Assembly: GCA_964516325.1 (NCBI GenBank)
Contig: CAZFAP010000079.1
Coordinates: 1-21,064, forward strand
Direction of reading: 5' to 3'
From: CAZFAP01 sp964516325
Lineage (GTDB): Bacteria > Auribacterota > JABMQX01
DNA: 21,064 nucleotides
The notes beneath the pieces are model-generated. The model had not been told where the DNA came from. It did no database searches and saw only the letters and a list, made by a program, of their open reading frames with translations. Below, piece after piece: positions 6,826 through 14,922 of this stretch. The position numbers and the translations under genes were made by a program. Numbering within the stretch: the stretch's first letter is position 1; each line of letters begins with the position of its first letter.

Positions 6826-9800
6826 TCAGTTGGAGGCGGGGACCAATGCGGCGTTCGCGTCCCTCGGCTCGGACGACGCTCTCTCTCCGCTGGCCGCGGC
6901 TTTTTCTCTCCCTCGCGTAAGCCTTGCGGAAACGACCTTCGATTTGCCGCTCTCCTGCATAGTGATTCCATAAAGCACGTCGGAGGCGGAGATCGTCCTT
7001 TTGTTGTGCGTGATGATGATGAATTGAGAGTTCTGAGCGAACTCCCGGAGGATTTCCGCAAACCTGCCGATGTTGGAATCGTCAAGCGGCGCGTCAATCT
7101 CGTCGAGGATGCAGAAGGGGCTGGGCTTCACTTTGAAAATCGCGAAAAGCAGGCTGATCGCGGTCATCGCCCGTTCGCCTCCGGATAGCAGGGAAATGGA
7201 CTGGAGCTTTTTCCCCGGTGGACGTGCGATGATCTCGATGCCGCTCTCGAGGAGATTCGATTCGTCCACGAGAACCAGGTCGGCGCGTCCTCCCCCGAAA
7301 AGGCGCTCGAACATTTTCTGGAACTCCTCCCGGATTCTCTCGAATGCCTCCCGGAAAAGGGTTTTGCTTTCGCGGTCGAGCTTCGCGATGGCCTTCAACA
7401 AAGAGTCTCTGGCCTCAATCATGTCCGCTTGTTGAGTCGTCAACTGCTCGTAGCGCTGCTGGAGAGCGTCGTGCTCTTCGATGGCGCAGAGGTTGACGGG
7501 TCCCATGGATTGCAGCTTGCCCTTCAGTTCAGCGACTGTGGACTGGACCTGTTGCCAATCGGTATCGTCCGGGAGGGAAGTCGCCTTTGGATCGTCGTGG
7601 CACAGCCCGTATTCCGTGGCGAGGCGGTCATCAATTCCAGTGACGGAGAGGCGGACTTCCGTCAGCCTGACGTTCAGGTCACCGACCTCCTTTTCTTTCT
7701 CTCTGGCGGCGTTGCTCTTTTCCTTGATCTCCCATTCGACCTGGGTCATTCCATCAACCAGGTGCTTTCTCCGCTCGTCGAGCTTTTCGATCGCCGCCGC
7801 CACCTCGTCCTTTTCTCGGTTGAGAGAGGCGATTGCCGAACGGCACTCCTGGACTTCACCCTCGAGCTTCCCGATGTACGTCTTGCCTTGCTCGACCTGT
7901 CGCACACGGCTTTCCAGCCCCTTCTGGGTGAAGTCCGACTGTCCTCTGACATACTCAATATCGGCCTGGAGGTTGGCTATTCGTTCATCGAACGAAGCTT
8001 TTGCCAAAGAGAGGTCCGCAACGTCCTTCTTGACCGACGCCACGTCCTCTTGCGCACCCTCCACTGTCTGCCGTGCGCAGGATATGGCTTTTTCTGTCTC
8101 CGACCTCTCTTCCGTGACCATCCGCAGCCCTTCGGCAAGCGCCTTGCGCTCGTCTTCGAGGCGTCGCAGGTCGGATTCCGTCTGGGCCGCATGCGAGGCC
8201 AGTTCCTCCGCCCGGTTTCTCAGCGATTCGATGGTTGCCGAGAGGTCAAAGAGGCTCTTTTCCGCTTCCACGACGCGCTCCATCGCCTGCGTGCTGAGCG
8301 CCATCTGCTCCTCAACCCTGATGGCAAGGTCCTTCTGAAGGCGGAGAAGTTCGCCTTCCCGCCCTCGGGACTTTTCCAATTGCGCTTCCAGCGCCTGTTC
8401 CTCTCGCGCAAGAGAGGCAATGCGAGACTTCCTGCTCACGAGCCCCGGCGTTTCCGTCGAGCGATTGCCGACCGTGATGGCAGGCCCGGTCGCAATTTTT
8501 TCTCCGGACTGACTGACAAACGTGAGACCCTCCTCGTCCTCCAGAGCCAGCTTGACCGCCTGATCGAAGTCCCGGACAACGACCACGTCACCGAGCAGCC
8601 ATTCGACGAGCTTCGCATACCGCGGCTCGTAGGAAACCGCGTTGACAACTGGAGCAACGGAGGAACCTCGCTGCTCGCAGAACCGTCGAACCGCTTCACG
8701 GCGCCCGTTAGATCCCTTCACCATTTCCAGCGGCAGGAATGTCGCCGTTCCACGTGCCTTTTCGATGAGGTACGCCGCAGCCTTCTTTGTGTCGTCGAGC
8801 GTCTCCGTCAGAACCCACTGAACGCGGCCCTCGAGGGCCAATTCCACGCTTCTCTCATGGTCTCCCGCCGCCTCGATAACGTCCGCCACCGTCCCGACAA
8901 TTCCCGTCAGCTCAGAACCCTCCTTTCTCGCCTCCTCCATGACTGCCCGGACGCCAGCGTTGTACCCCTCGTACCTTTCCACCGCGTCCGTGAGAAACCG
9001 ACGCTCGGAGGCGACACACGAAATCGCGCTTTCCGTGCGAATAATCTCCTGGCGGACTTCCTGAAGCTCGCCCTCGGCGTCTTCCAGCGAGGTCCGCAGG
9101 TCACTCAGCTTCTCCTTTTCCTGGCGGACACGGACCGAAAGGTCGTCCTTGCTGCGGGAACCAGCCTCGCGAGCTCCCTCTTTCTGCCCCAGAGATTGAA
9201 GGATTTGCTCCCTCTGGCCGCGGAGTTTCGACAGGGTCTGTTGGTGCTCCTGCAATCTCTCGTTACCGAGCAGCAATTTGCTCCGGGTCTCGCTCTCCCG
9301 CCGAATCAAGTCAAGAAGCCGCCCCGAAAGTTCGGCGGTGTGGGCCTCGCATTTCCGAAGCTCCGTGAGCCGCTCCTCCAGCCCTTTTTCCCCTTCCTTG
9401 AGCCTTTGATCGCACCCTGATCTCTGCTGGCAGAGGTTCTGAAGAGACTCCTGCTTTTCGCGGATGGCAGACTCCAGGGCAGCGGCTTTCTGGCGCATGC
9501 CTTTGATCTCTTCGGACAGGTTCTGCGCGAGGGAATTGGTGTCGGCAATCCGTTGCTCGTGCAGGGAGATGTTCCCGGATTCGCGGTCAATCTTTCGCAG
9601 AAGGTCGAGCTTGCGGGACTGCAACTCCTCGTGCCTCAGTTCAGAACTCCGGAGTTCTGCCCGGATGTCGCGAACGCGGGTCTCGCGTTCCTCCATTTCC
9701 CCGTTCAGTCGGCTGAGAACGGTTTCCACGTCCCCTCGCTTCTTCTCCAGGACTTTCATTTCCGCCGCGAACCGTGCGCGCTTGTGGAGAAGAAGCCCCA

Positions 9801-10479
9801 CTTCAAGGCGCTGAAGCTCGTCGGCGATTTCCTTGTATCGGCGGGCTTTCCCTGCCTGTCGCTGGATGGAGATAATCTGCCTCTTGACCTCGCGGATCAG
9901 GTCGCTGAGACGCAGAAGGTTGGCTTCGGTCCCCTCGAGCTTTCGCAGGGCTTCCTTCTTGTGGGCTTTGTATTTGGTGATCCCAGCCGTCTCGTCGAAG
10001 AGGAATCTTCTATCTTCGGGCTTGGAACTGAGGATGAGGTCAATGTTCCCCTGCTCGATATACGAATAGGAGTGGGTCCCCAATCCGGTGTCCATGAAAA
10101 CGTCATGGATGTCGCGGAGACGGCAGGGCTGCTTGTTGAGGAAATACTGGCTTTCTCCGGAACGGAATAACCGGCGGGAGACTGTCACTTCGCGGCGTTG
10201 GTCATCGGTGAGCCCGCGGGCATCCCCCAGCGTGAGGGAAACCTCCGCCATCCCCTTTGGCTCCTCTTGAGCCGTACCGCCAAAGATGAGGTCTTCCATG
10301 ACGGACCCGCGGAGAGTTCTGGCATTCTGCTCTCCGAGGACCCATCGGATGGCGTCAGAAACGTTGCTCTTGCCGCAGCCGTTGGGACCCACGATCGCCG
10401 TGATCCCAGGCTCAAACCCAATGACCGTCCGTTCCGCAAACGACTTGAACCCAACCAGTTCAATAGACTTGAAGTACAC
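6826..10479 (-). CDS. smc: Chromosome segregation ATPase SMC
   Basis: SMC dimers compact and segregate the nucleoid together with ScpA/ScpB. The product is 1217 residues, close to the usual ~1170-1200. Walker A is GPNGCGKS at 31-38 and the Q-loop region WVLGEQNA follows at 47-54. Two long coiled coils (about 175-500 and 685-1030) flank a hinge at about 523-668 (LTGIVGTVADVI through ATGPAITVG). The signature LSGGERAM is at 1098-1105 and Walker B CILDEID at 1123-1129, so both ATPase halves are intact. The start is GTG at 10477-10479, fixed by the MYFKSIELVGFKSF beginning expected of SMC and by a strong AAGGAGGA site. The C-terminal ~30 residues (REKAAASGERASSEP onward) are a poorly conserved tail. 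It is transcribed alone in this window; scpA/scpB are not adjacent. Confidence 0.98.
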   Translation of the reverse strand: MYFKSIELVGFKSFAERTVIGFEPGITAIVGPNGCGKSNVSDAIRWVLGEQNARTLRGSVMEDLIFGGTAQEEPKGMAEVSLTLGDARGLTDDQRREVTVSRRLFRSGESQYFLNKQPCRLRDIHDVFMDTGLGTHSYSYIEQGNIDLILSSKPEDRRFLFDETAGITKYKAHKKEALRKLEGTEANLLRLSDLIREVKRQIISIQRQAGKARRYKEIADELQRLEVGLLLHKRARFAAEMKVLEKKRGDVETVLSRLNGEMEERETRVRDIRAELRSSELRHEELQSRKLDLLRKIDRESGNISLHEQRIADTNSLAQNLSEEIKGMRQKAAALESAIREKQESLQNLCQQRSGCDQRLKEGEKGLEERLTELRKCEAHTAELSGRLLDLIRRESETRSKLLLGNERLQEHQQTLSKLRGQREQILQSLGQKEGAREAGSRSKDDLSVRVRQEKEKLSDLRTSLEDAEGELQEVRQEIIRTESAISCVASERRFLTDAVERYEGYNAGVRAVMEEARKEGSELTGIVGTVADVIEAAGDHERSVELALEGRVQWVLTETLDDTKKAAAYLIEKARGTATFLPLEMVKGSNGRREAVRRFCEQRGSSVAPVVNAVSYEPRYAKLVEWLLGDVVVVRDFDQAVKLALEDEEGLTFVSQSGEKIATGPAITVGNRSTETPGLVSRKSRIASLAREEQALEAQLEKSRGREGELLRLQKDLAIRVEEQMALSTQAMERVVEAEKSLFDLSATIESLRNRAEELASHAAQTESDLRRLEDERKALAEGLRMVTEERSETEKAISCARQTVEGAQEDVASVKKDVADLSLAKASFDERIANLQADIEYVRGQSDFTQKGLESRVRQVEQGKTYIGKLEGEVQECRSAIASLNREKDEVAAAIEKLDERRKHLVDGMTQVEWEIKEKSNAAREKEKEVGDLNVRLTEVRLSVTGIDDRLATEYGLCHDDPKATSLPDDTDWQQVQSTVAELKGKLQSMGPVNLCAIEEHDALQQRYEQLTTQQADMIEARDSLLKAIAKLDRESKTLFREAFERIREEFQKMFERLFGGGRADLVLVDESNLLESGIEIIARPPGKKLQSISLLSGGERAMTAISLLFAIFKVKPSPFCILDEIDAPLDDSNIGRFAEILREFAQNSQFIIITHNKRTISASDVLYGITMQESGKSKVVSARLTRGREKAAASGERASSEPRDANAALVPASN

Positions 10480-10485
10480 GCTTTC

Positions 10486-10493
10486 TCCTCCTT
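10486..10493 (-). promoter_or_regulatory. Ribosome binding site fixing the GTG start of smc
   Basis: The complement reads AAGGAGGA, 6 nt before GTG (10477-10479). This near-perfect Shine-Dalgarno spacing supports the GTG start, which is also where the conserved SMC N-terminus begins. Confidence 0.75.
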
Positions 10494-10533
10494 GAGGTCC
10501 GAAAGCAGCACTTCACCCTTTGGTCAACTGCAG

Positions 10534-10562
10534 AATATACCCGAACTCAACTGCGATGTAAA
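10534..10562 (-). promoter_or_regulatory. Sigma-70-like promoter of smc
   Basis: On the minus strand, TTTACA (10557-10562) and TATATT (10534-10539) are separated by exactly 17 bp, about 55 bp upstream of the smc start codon. Confidence 0.55.
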
Positions 10563-10585
10563 TAGAAAATTTCTGAGTGGTGTAA

Positions 10586-10836
10586 CCCCTCACTTTGGGG
10601 GGCGAAGGTCATCGCCAATGCTGGAGTCTTTCGCATGCGGATGGAAAAGCCGAGAACGCAGAGACCGCAGAGAGTACCGCCTGTGGGAAAAGGGGTGGCA
10701 TGGGCATCTTGCCCATGATTCTCCACGGGGCCCGCCAGAGGCGGGATGCCACAGAGAGGCGTCCTCTGCGGTCTCTGCGCACTCTGCAGTTTCTTCTCCA
10801 TCCGGGCAACAGCGGGATTGCCAACCAGCTCCTCAC
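10586..10836. repeat. Long palindromic repeat, copy 2 (~251 bp) with nested cloverleaf
   Basis: The left arm (CGCAGAGACCGCAGAG near 10657-10672) is mirrored by the right arm (CTCTGCGGTCTCTGCG near 10764-10779). Further out, GGATGGA pairs with TCCATCC and CCAATG lies opposite GATTGCC, so the whole element is an imperfect giant hairpin. Nested at its centre is a cloverleaf: outer GTGGCAT (10695-10701) and ATGCCAC (10746-10752) enclose hairpins CATGGGCA-tct-TGCCCATG and CCCGCC-aga-GGCGGG. It shares module order and left end with copy 1. No coding capacity or transposase. Confidence 0.7.
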
Positions 10837-10904
10837 CCGTCGCAAAGCCATTGAGGGACATCGGCGCCTCTTCGGTTCCGTTCTGTTTTTCTTGAAAAAT
10901 TTCA

Positions 10905-10933
10905 TTGAGGGAGGTGGACGAACTTGCTATAAG
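10905..10933 (+). promoter_or_regulatory. Candidate sigma-70 promoter of the 11093-14550 cluster
   Basis: TTGAGG (10905-10910), a 17-bp spacer and TATAAG (10928-10933). It would give a leader of about 150 nt. A TATATT at 10943-10948 is nearby but lacks a -35 partner. Confidence 0.4.
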
Positions 10934-11092
10934 ATTACCCGTTATATTTAGAGATCTGTCGGGCCGAGGGGGGCGCAGTTCGTCAACCTGATTCCCCGGC
11001 GCCGAGAAAACTGCCATGCGTCGGAGGGAGTCAAGACCCGGCTCGGCCGCAGGACAACCTCGAATTCCAAGTCAGAGGAGGGAGGAAGACGT

Positions 11093-11917
11093 ATGAAAGG
11101 AATCGTGATTCTGGCGGAGGCGGCGATTGTGATTTTTTGTTTGGGGCTGACCCTGTCGGTCCACCAAAACGCCGCGGCGGGAGAAAACCAATTCCCCGGC
11201 TTTCGGGTTGGAGTGCAGAGCTATTGTTTCCGGAATTTTGACCTCGACGGCGCCCTCAAAAACACCAAGGAGCTTGGCTTGAGGCGCATCGAGTTCTTCC
11301 GGAAGCACGCCTCCCATGACATGACGGCGGATCAGGTGAAAGAGGTGAAGGCGAAACTCGAGGCAGCGGGCATCCGGGTCGTTGCCTACGGAGTGGAGGG
11401 GTTCGGCGCGGATGAGGCGGCGAACGAGAAAATCTTCCAGTTCGCAAAAGAGATGGGAATCAGGGTCATTACCGCCGATCCCGCCCCGGAGAGCTTCGTT
11501 TCTCTCGAGAAGCTCGTGAAAAAGTACGATATTCGAATCGCAATTCACAACCACGGGCCGGGGTCGCGGTATTCGACGCTCGAGGACGTCCTCAAGGCAG
11601 TGGAAGGGCGCGACGAGCGAATCGGCGCATGCTTGGACAACGGCCATTTCCAGCGCTCCGGCGTGAACGGCGCAGACGCCGTCAGGAAGCTCGGCAAGCG
11701 GGTCCATGCAGTACACGTGAAGGACCTCAACGCCCAGAACCAGGATCAGATTCTGGGACAGGGCAAGGGCGACATCCCGGCTATCCTCAAGGCGCTCAAG
11801 GAAGTCGGCTTCCGCGGTCCGCTGAATCTGGAGTACGAGATTGAGGCGGACAATCCAGTTCCCTCGATGAAGAAGTGCCTGGAGTACCTGTCGAAGGTCT
11901 GCAAAGAGATTCAGTGA
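11093..11917 (+). CDS. Exported sugar phosphate isomerase/epimerase-like TIM-barrel protein
   Basis: The product is 274 residues of the xylose-isomerase-like TIM-barrel family (AP endonuclease 2 fold). The start follows a strong GAGGAGGGAGG site. Residues 1-29 are a Sec signal peptide (AIVIFCLGLTL core, NAAAG cleavage region), so the enzyme works in the periplasm or outside, unlike the cytosolic IolE/hydroxypyruvate-isomerase types. Barrel strands are visible: VGVQSYCFR (39-47), RRIEFFR (64-70), RVVAYGVE (95-102), IRIAIHNHG (147-155), GACLDNGH (178-185), VHAVHVKD (204-211) and PLNLEYE (243-249). Candidate metal ligands are E67, H152 or H154, D182, H208 and E247 or E249, so it is probably active. 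LGQGKGDIP matches the usual loop before the last helices. It sits 88 nt before a PmoA-family gene, a common neighbourhood for sugar-derivative catabolism. Substrate unknown. Confidence 0.88.
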   Translation: MKGIVILAEAAIVIFCLGLTLSVHQNAAAGENQFPGFRVGVQSYCFRNFDLDGALKNTKELGLRRIEFFRKHASHDMTADQVKEVKAKLEAAGIRVVAYGVEGFGADEAANEKIFQFAKEMGIRVITADPAPESFVSLEKLVKKYDIRIAIHNHGPGSRYSTLEDVLKAVEGRDERIGACLDNGHFQRSGVNGADAVRKLGKRVHAVHVKDLNAQNQDQILGQGKGDIPAILKALKEVGFRGPLNLEYEIEADNPVPSMKKCLEYLSKVCKEIQ

Positions 11918-12005
11918 CGTCCGTTAGAACAGTGCTGCTGCACACGAATAACCTGACGTAGTTCATCACTTCAACGACGCGGCTTTCTGGAGGGGGGTAA
12001 AAGTG

Positions 12006-12974
12006 ATGAGTGTGATGCAAGTGCTTGCGAGGCGAAAGAGCTGCGCGGCCAGCTCTTTTGTCCTCACGGTTTCTCTCGGCTGCTTGGTCTGGGCGATGAG
12101 TATGTCAAGCGCGGTGGGCGAGGAGGCTCGTGCAGAAGAAGGCAAGTACGTTCGCCTCTTACAGCCCGGCGTGCTCGGAATCTGGCTCGGCGAGAAGAAA
12201 GTCGCGGAATACCGCTTCGGGGAGAATGTCCCGAAGCCCTACCTGTTCCCTATCCTCGGGCCGGATGGAAAGCCAATGACGGAAGACGCCCCGTCCGACC
12301 ACGTCCACCATCATTCCCTTTACTTCTCCCACGATGAAGTCGGCGGCTATCATTTCTGGCTCGAGGGGAGCAAAGGAAGCCCCATTCGCCACGAGCGGTT
12401 CGTAGAAATCTTTGACGAGAAGGACCGCCCCGGCTTCCGCAGCGTCAACGCCTGGATGGGCGGCGACAAGCCCCTCCTGCGAGACACCCGCACAATTCGT
12501 TTCCTCCCGCTGGAAAAAGGTGAATATCTGATTGACATGTGCATCGAGTTGAGCGCAGTGGATAAGAGCGTAACCATCGGCTCGACGAAAGAAGCAGGGC
12601 TTCCCGGTCTGAGAGTCGCGCCGGAGCTTCAGGTCAAGGCGGGAGGACGGCTCGTCAACTCCGAAGGGCAGGTCAACGAGAAGGAATGCTGGGGGAAGCG
12701 AGCGAAATGGGTGGACTACACAGGGCCGCGTCCGGACGGAAAATGGGTCGGCATGGGGTTCCTATCGCATCCGAGCAATCGCCCCTATCCGCCAGCCTGG
12801 CACGCCAGAGACTACGGGCTTTTAGCCGCGAACTATACCAACTGGGATAAGCCTGTCACGCTTGAGCCGGGCGAGGGCAAAAGCTGGACCTTGCGAAGCC
12901 GTCTTTACATCCACTGGGGCAAAACGGAGGAGGCAAAGGTCGCTGAACAATTCGAGCGATACGCAAAGGAGTAG
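12006..12974 (+). CDS. PmoA/DUF6807-family exported protein
   Basis: The product is 322 residues of the family labelled 'Methane oxygenase PmoA' (PF14100/DUF6807). That name is historical: these are not particulate methane monooxygenase subunits. Family signs are DHVHHHSLYFSHDEVGGYHFW near 98-118, GLPGLRVAPEL in the middle, and a C-terminal block with GFLSHPSNRP, WHARDYGLLAAN and a final beta segment. The His-rich motif is likely a metal or active site. Residues 1-38 contain a signal peptide (SFVLTVSLGCLVWAM core). The ATG at 12006 is preferred to the GTG at 12003 because GGAGGGGGG ends 8 nt upstream; a further ATG at 12015 is possible. Homologues usually lie near sugar oxidoreductases and TIM-barrel isomerases in Planctomycetes, Verrucomicrobia and Bacteroidetes, as here. 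No enzymatic reaction can be assigned. Confidence 0.88.
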   Translation: MSVMQVLARRKSCAASSFVLTVSLGCLVWAMSMSSAVGEEARAEEGKYVRLLQPGVLGIWLGEKKVAEYRFGENVPKPYLFPILGPDGKPMTEDAPSDHVHHHSLYFSHDEVGGYHFWLEGSKGSPIRHERFVEIFDEKDRPGFRSVNAWMGGDKPLLRDTRTIRFLPLEKGEYLIDMCIELSAVDKSVTIGSTKEAGLPGLRVAPELQVKAGGRLVNSEGQVNEKECWGKRAKWVDYTGPRPDGKWVGMGFLSHPSNRPYPPAWHARDYGLLAANYTNWDKPVTLEPGEGKSWTLRSRLYIHWGKTEEAKVAEQFERYAKE

Positions 12975-12978
12975 CTAA

Positions 12979-13073
12979 CCACGAAGCACGCAGAGGACAC
13001 AGAGAAACGGTGTCAGGAGAGGGAGGATGTTTTCTTTCGTCTCTGCGGTCTCGGCGGCCTCTGAGGTGAAGGT
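12979..13073. repeat. Short CGCAGAG-type palindromic repeat (~95 bp)
   Basis: The left arm CCACGAAGCACGCAGAGGAC continuing ACAGAGAAAC (12979-13008) faces a right arm TTTCGTCTCTGCGGTCTCGG continuing CGGCCTCTGAGGTG (13034-13067). The complement of the right arm repeats the CGC-GAG-CGCAGAGACGAAA pattern. It shares the CGCAGAG/CTCTGCG motif with the two long repeats but lacks the central cloverleaf. It lies between the PmoA-family gene and the permease. Confidence 0.55.
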
Positions 13074-13125
13074 TTATCTTTTACCCAGTATAACGTCAAA
13101 ACCTCAACAATGAAAGGGGGAGAGT

Positions 13126-14550
13126 ATGGCGAATCAAAAGTTACCGCCCTACCTTGTATCCGCCAAGCCGGTCCCGAAGAGCGCCCGGGCACCCGGTCTT
13201 ATGACCACGGGCGCCGCATTCGCGGGAATTTACCTGTGGATTGCATACTACCAGAAGCTCGGCGGTGCCCTAAAACTGGGCAACCTGGGAACCGTTATCC
13301 TGGGAGTCATCATCGGCGGCGGGCTGTCTTTTGCTCTGTACTACCTCGTCTCCGGCATGTGGGGGATGAAAACCGGATTGCCCCTCTATGTCGTGGGCAG
13401 TTCAACGTTTGGCACCACAGGCGGGTACTTCTTGCCTGGTATCTTCATGGGAGTACTCCAGATTGGGTGGTACAGCGTCGCTACATACTTCGCGACGACG
13501 CTCGTCATCAACGGCTTGGGCGGCAAAGCCGTCACCCTGCTCGGCCCGCTGGCGGAGGGTGAGAAACACGGCTTCAGCGCTCTGTTTATCATTGTGGCCG
13601 TCGTTTGGGGTTACCTTTTCGCCTTCTTCGGCGCCAAGGGAATCAAGTACGTGGCCCGCATGGCGAATATCTTCCCGGTCGTGCCCATCCTCATGCTGCT
13701 CATCGGCGCCATTATGGCGATCAAAGGGCTTGGGAAGTTCGGCGAAGTGCGAGTGGCCAACGCTACTCCGGATGTGCCATCCTATGCCGGTATGCTGCTC
13801 GCCATCCAGCTGGTCATCGGCTTTAGCGCGACCGCGATGGCGGCAGGCGCGGACTTCACCCAGAACAACCGCAATGCCTCGGACGTCAAGATCGGCGGTC
13901 TTGCTGGCATCTGGGGAGCAGCGGTAGTCGTTGGCATCCTCGCCCTGATCACCGTTGCTGGTGCAAACGGGGCGAACGCCAAATTGAACAACTTCATTTA
14001 TGCTGCGTCCCTCGGCGACGTCGGCGGATTCATCGCAAAAATCATGTTGATCCTGTTCGCCATAGGGTCCATGGCGCCTGCGTGCTTCTGTTCGTTCATC
14101 ATCGGAAACAGCCTTTCGACGATGGTTCCCTCCGTTTCCCGGATGAAATGGACCATGGGCGGCGCCACGCTTGGGATCCTCTTGGGGGCGACCGGCATCG
14201 CCGGCAACCTCGAGTCGTTCTTCGGTCTGATCGGGGCCTCCTTCGGTCCCGTTTGCGGAGCCATGGCTGCCGACTATTTGCTGAGCGGTGGGAAATGGCC
14301 CGGACCCCGAAAGGGAGTCAGCGCGGCGGGCTATGCAGCGTGGGCAATCGGATTCCTCGTTGGAATTTCGAACAACCTCATGCTTGGAAAGCTTCGTGTG
14401 CTGGAGACGTGGCATCCGGCAGCGCTCTACTCGTTCGTTGTGGGATTCATCGTTTATTTCATCCTTGCTAAGGCAGGCTTGGAGCCGCCGAAGGAGGAAG
14501 CGTACACGGTTGTCGAGCCGCCGGACGCGCCGCCGGCTGGCGGGCAATGA
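13126..14550 (+). CDS. NCS1-family permease (nucleobase:cation symporter, CodB-like)
   Basis: The product is a 474-residue integral membrane transporter with about 12 hydrophobic segments, the first at about 27-43 and the last at about 434-450. NCS1 proteins import cytosine, other nucleobases, thiamine, allantoin or hydantoins with Na+ or H+. Family-like features are GMKTGLPLYVVGSSTFGTTG at 80-99, followed by FLPGIFMGVLQIGWYSV (102-118, the TM3 region), the ADFTQNNRNASD cytoplasmic loop and FGPVCGAMAADYLL (the TM9-10 region). The C-terminal tail is hydrophilic and Pro-rich (EPPDAPPAGGQ). The ATG follows GAAAGGGGGAGAG. It is the third gene of a plus-strand cluster and is closed by a strong terminator. 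Substrate cannot be read from sequence; its neighbours (isomerase-like and PmoA-family proteins) hint at a compound other than a plain pyrimidine. Confidence 0.88.
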   Translation: MANQKLPPYLVSAKPVPKSARAPGLMTTGAAFAGIYLWIAYYQKLGGALKLGNLGTVILGVIIGGGLSFALYYLVSGMWGMKTGLPLYVVGSSTFGTTGGYFLPGIFMGVLQIGWYSVATYFATTLVINGLGGKAVTLLGPLAEGEKHGFSALFIIVAVVWGYLFAFFGAKGIKYVARMANIFPVVPILMLLIGAIMAIKGLGKFGEVRVANATPDVPSYAGMLLAIQLVIGFSATAMAAGADFTQNNRNASDVKIGGLAGIWGAAVVVGILALITVAGANGANAKLNNFIYAASLGDVGGFIAKIMLILFAIGSMAPACFCSFIIGNSLSTMVPSVSRMKWTMGGATLGILLGATGIAGNLESFFGLIGASFGPVCGAMAADYLLSGGKWPGPRKGVSAAGYAAWAIGFLVGISNNLMLGKLRVLETWHPAALYSFVVGFIVYFILAKAGLEPPKEEAYTVVEPPDAPPAGGQ

Positions 14551-14592
14551 GACCAATGGTCAGCCTCGTCCAGTAAGAGGCAGCAAAGTCAG

Positions 14593-14630
14593 GCCGCGCG
14601 CTGCATGAATTGCAGCGCGCGGCTTTTTTT
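14593..14630 (+). terminator. Rho-independent terminator of the permease gene
   Basis: A perfect 13-bp stem, GCCGCGCGCTGCA (14593-14605) with TGCAGCGCGCGGC (14611-14623), closes a 5-nt loop and is followed by seven T (14624-14630). It starts 42 nt after the stop codon. Confidence 0.95.
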
Positions 14631-14705
14631 GTGCTGGCTTCCGGCACAGCCTACCAGACGGCATCAGCAAAGGAGTGCGACCGCATATGGGGGGCAGAGC
14701 TTCAG

Positions 14706-14804
14706 ACCCAGACGACCGGCGGTCGGCACTCCCTCTGGGTGGCATGGTGGCACGGGCGTCTCGCCCGTGAAGATTCGATCCCATGGGCACGATGCCCATG
14801 CCAC
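14706..14804. repeat. Stand-alone cloverleaf-like palindromic repeat
   Basis: ACCCAGA (14706-14712) and TCTGGGT (14734-14740) enclose GACC-ggc-GGTC. Directly after, GTGGCAT (14739-14745) and ATGCCAC (14798-14804) enclose two perfect 8-bp hairpins with 3-nt loops: CACGGGCG-tct-CGCCCGTG (14751-14769) and CATGGGCA-cga-TGCCCATG (14782-14800). The same outer arms and hairpin type occur at the centre of the long repeat at 10586-10836, so this module exists both alone and nested. Confidence 0.75.
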
Positions 14805-14922
14805 AACAAGAGCCAACGGGAGCAGGGAGCGCAACAAGGTCGCCCCTGGTGGTCCTTCGGTCCCGGGCATGCCCACGGTCGGTGGAACAGACTATAACCA
14901 CGCCCCAAAGCACAGCCACACC

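Larger units (their letters stand above)
10480..11092. other. Divergent intergenic region between smc and the TIM-barrel gene
   Basis: This 613-bp gap has no credible gene; open frames over 10547-11017 read through repeat sequence. It contains the smc promoter (10534-10562), the second copy of the long palindromic repeat (10586-10836) and a promoter candidate for the plus-strand cluster (10905-10933). Positions 10934-11080, the presumed leader, show no recognised riboswitch. Confidence 0.7.

Noticed and set aside
6814..6841. Hairpin CCCCG-a-CTAAC / GTTGG-agg-CGGGG at the end of smc
   Set aside because: It covers the smc stop codon and has no T run on either strand, so it is not a convincing terminator.
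7429..9420. Long plus-strand open frame (663 codons)
   Set aside because: Lies wholly antisense to smc, whose coiled-coil codon bias creates long antisense frames; no motif or start signal.
10547..11017. Open frames on both strands in the smc/TIM-barrel gap
   Set aside because: They translate the palindromic repeat (for example MGKMPMP-like strings), a familiar source of spurious hypothetical proteins.
12006..12974. Reading the PmoA-family protein as evidence for methane oxidation
   Set aside because: The family name is misleading; the sequence is soluble and exported, and lacks the membrane helices of particulate methane monooxygenase subunits.
13402..14556. Minus-strand open frame of 384 codons
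   Set aside because: Antisense to the NCS1 permease; highly charged shadow translation without recognisable domains.
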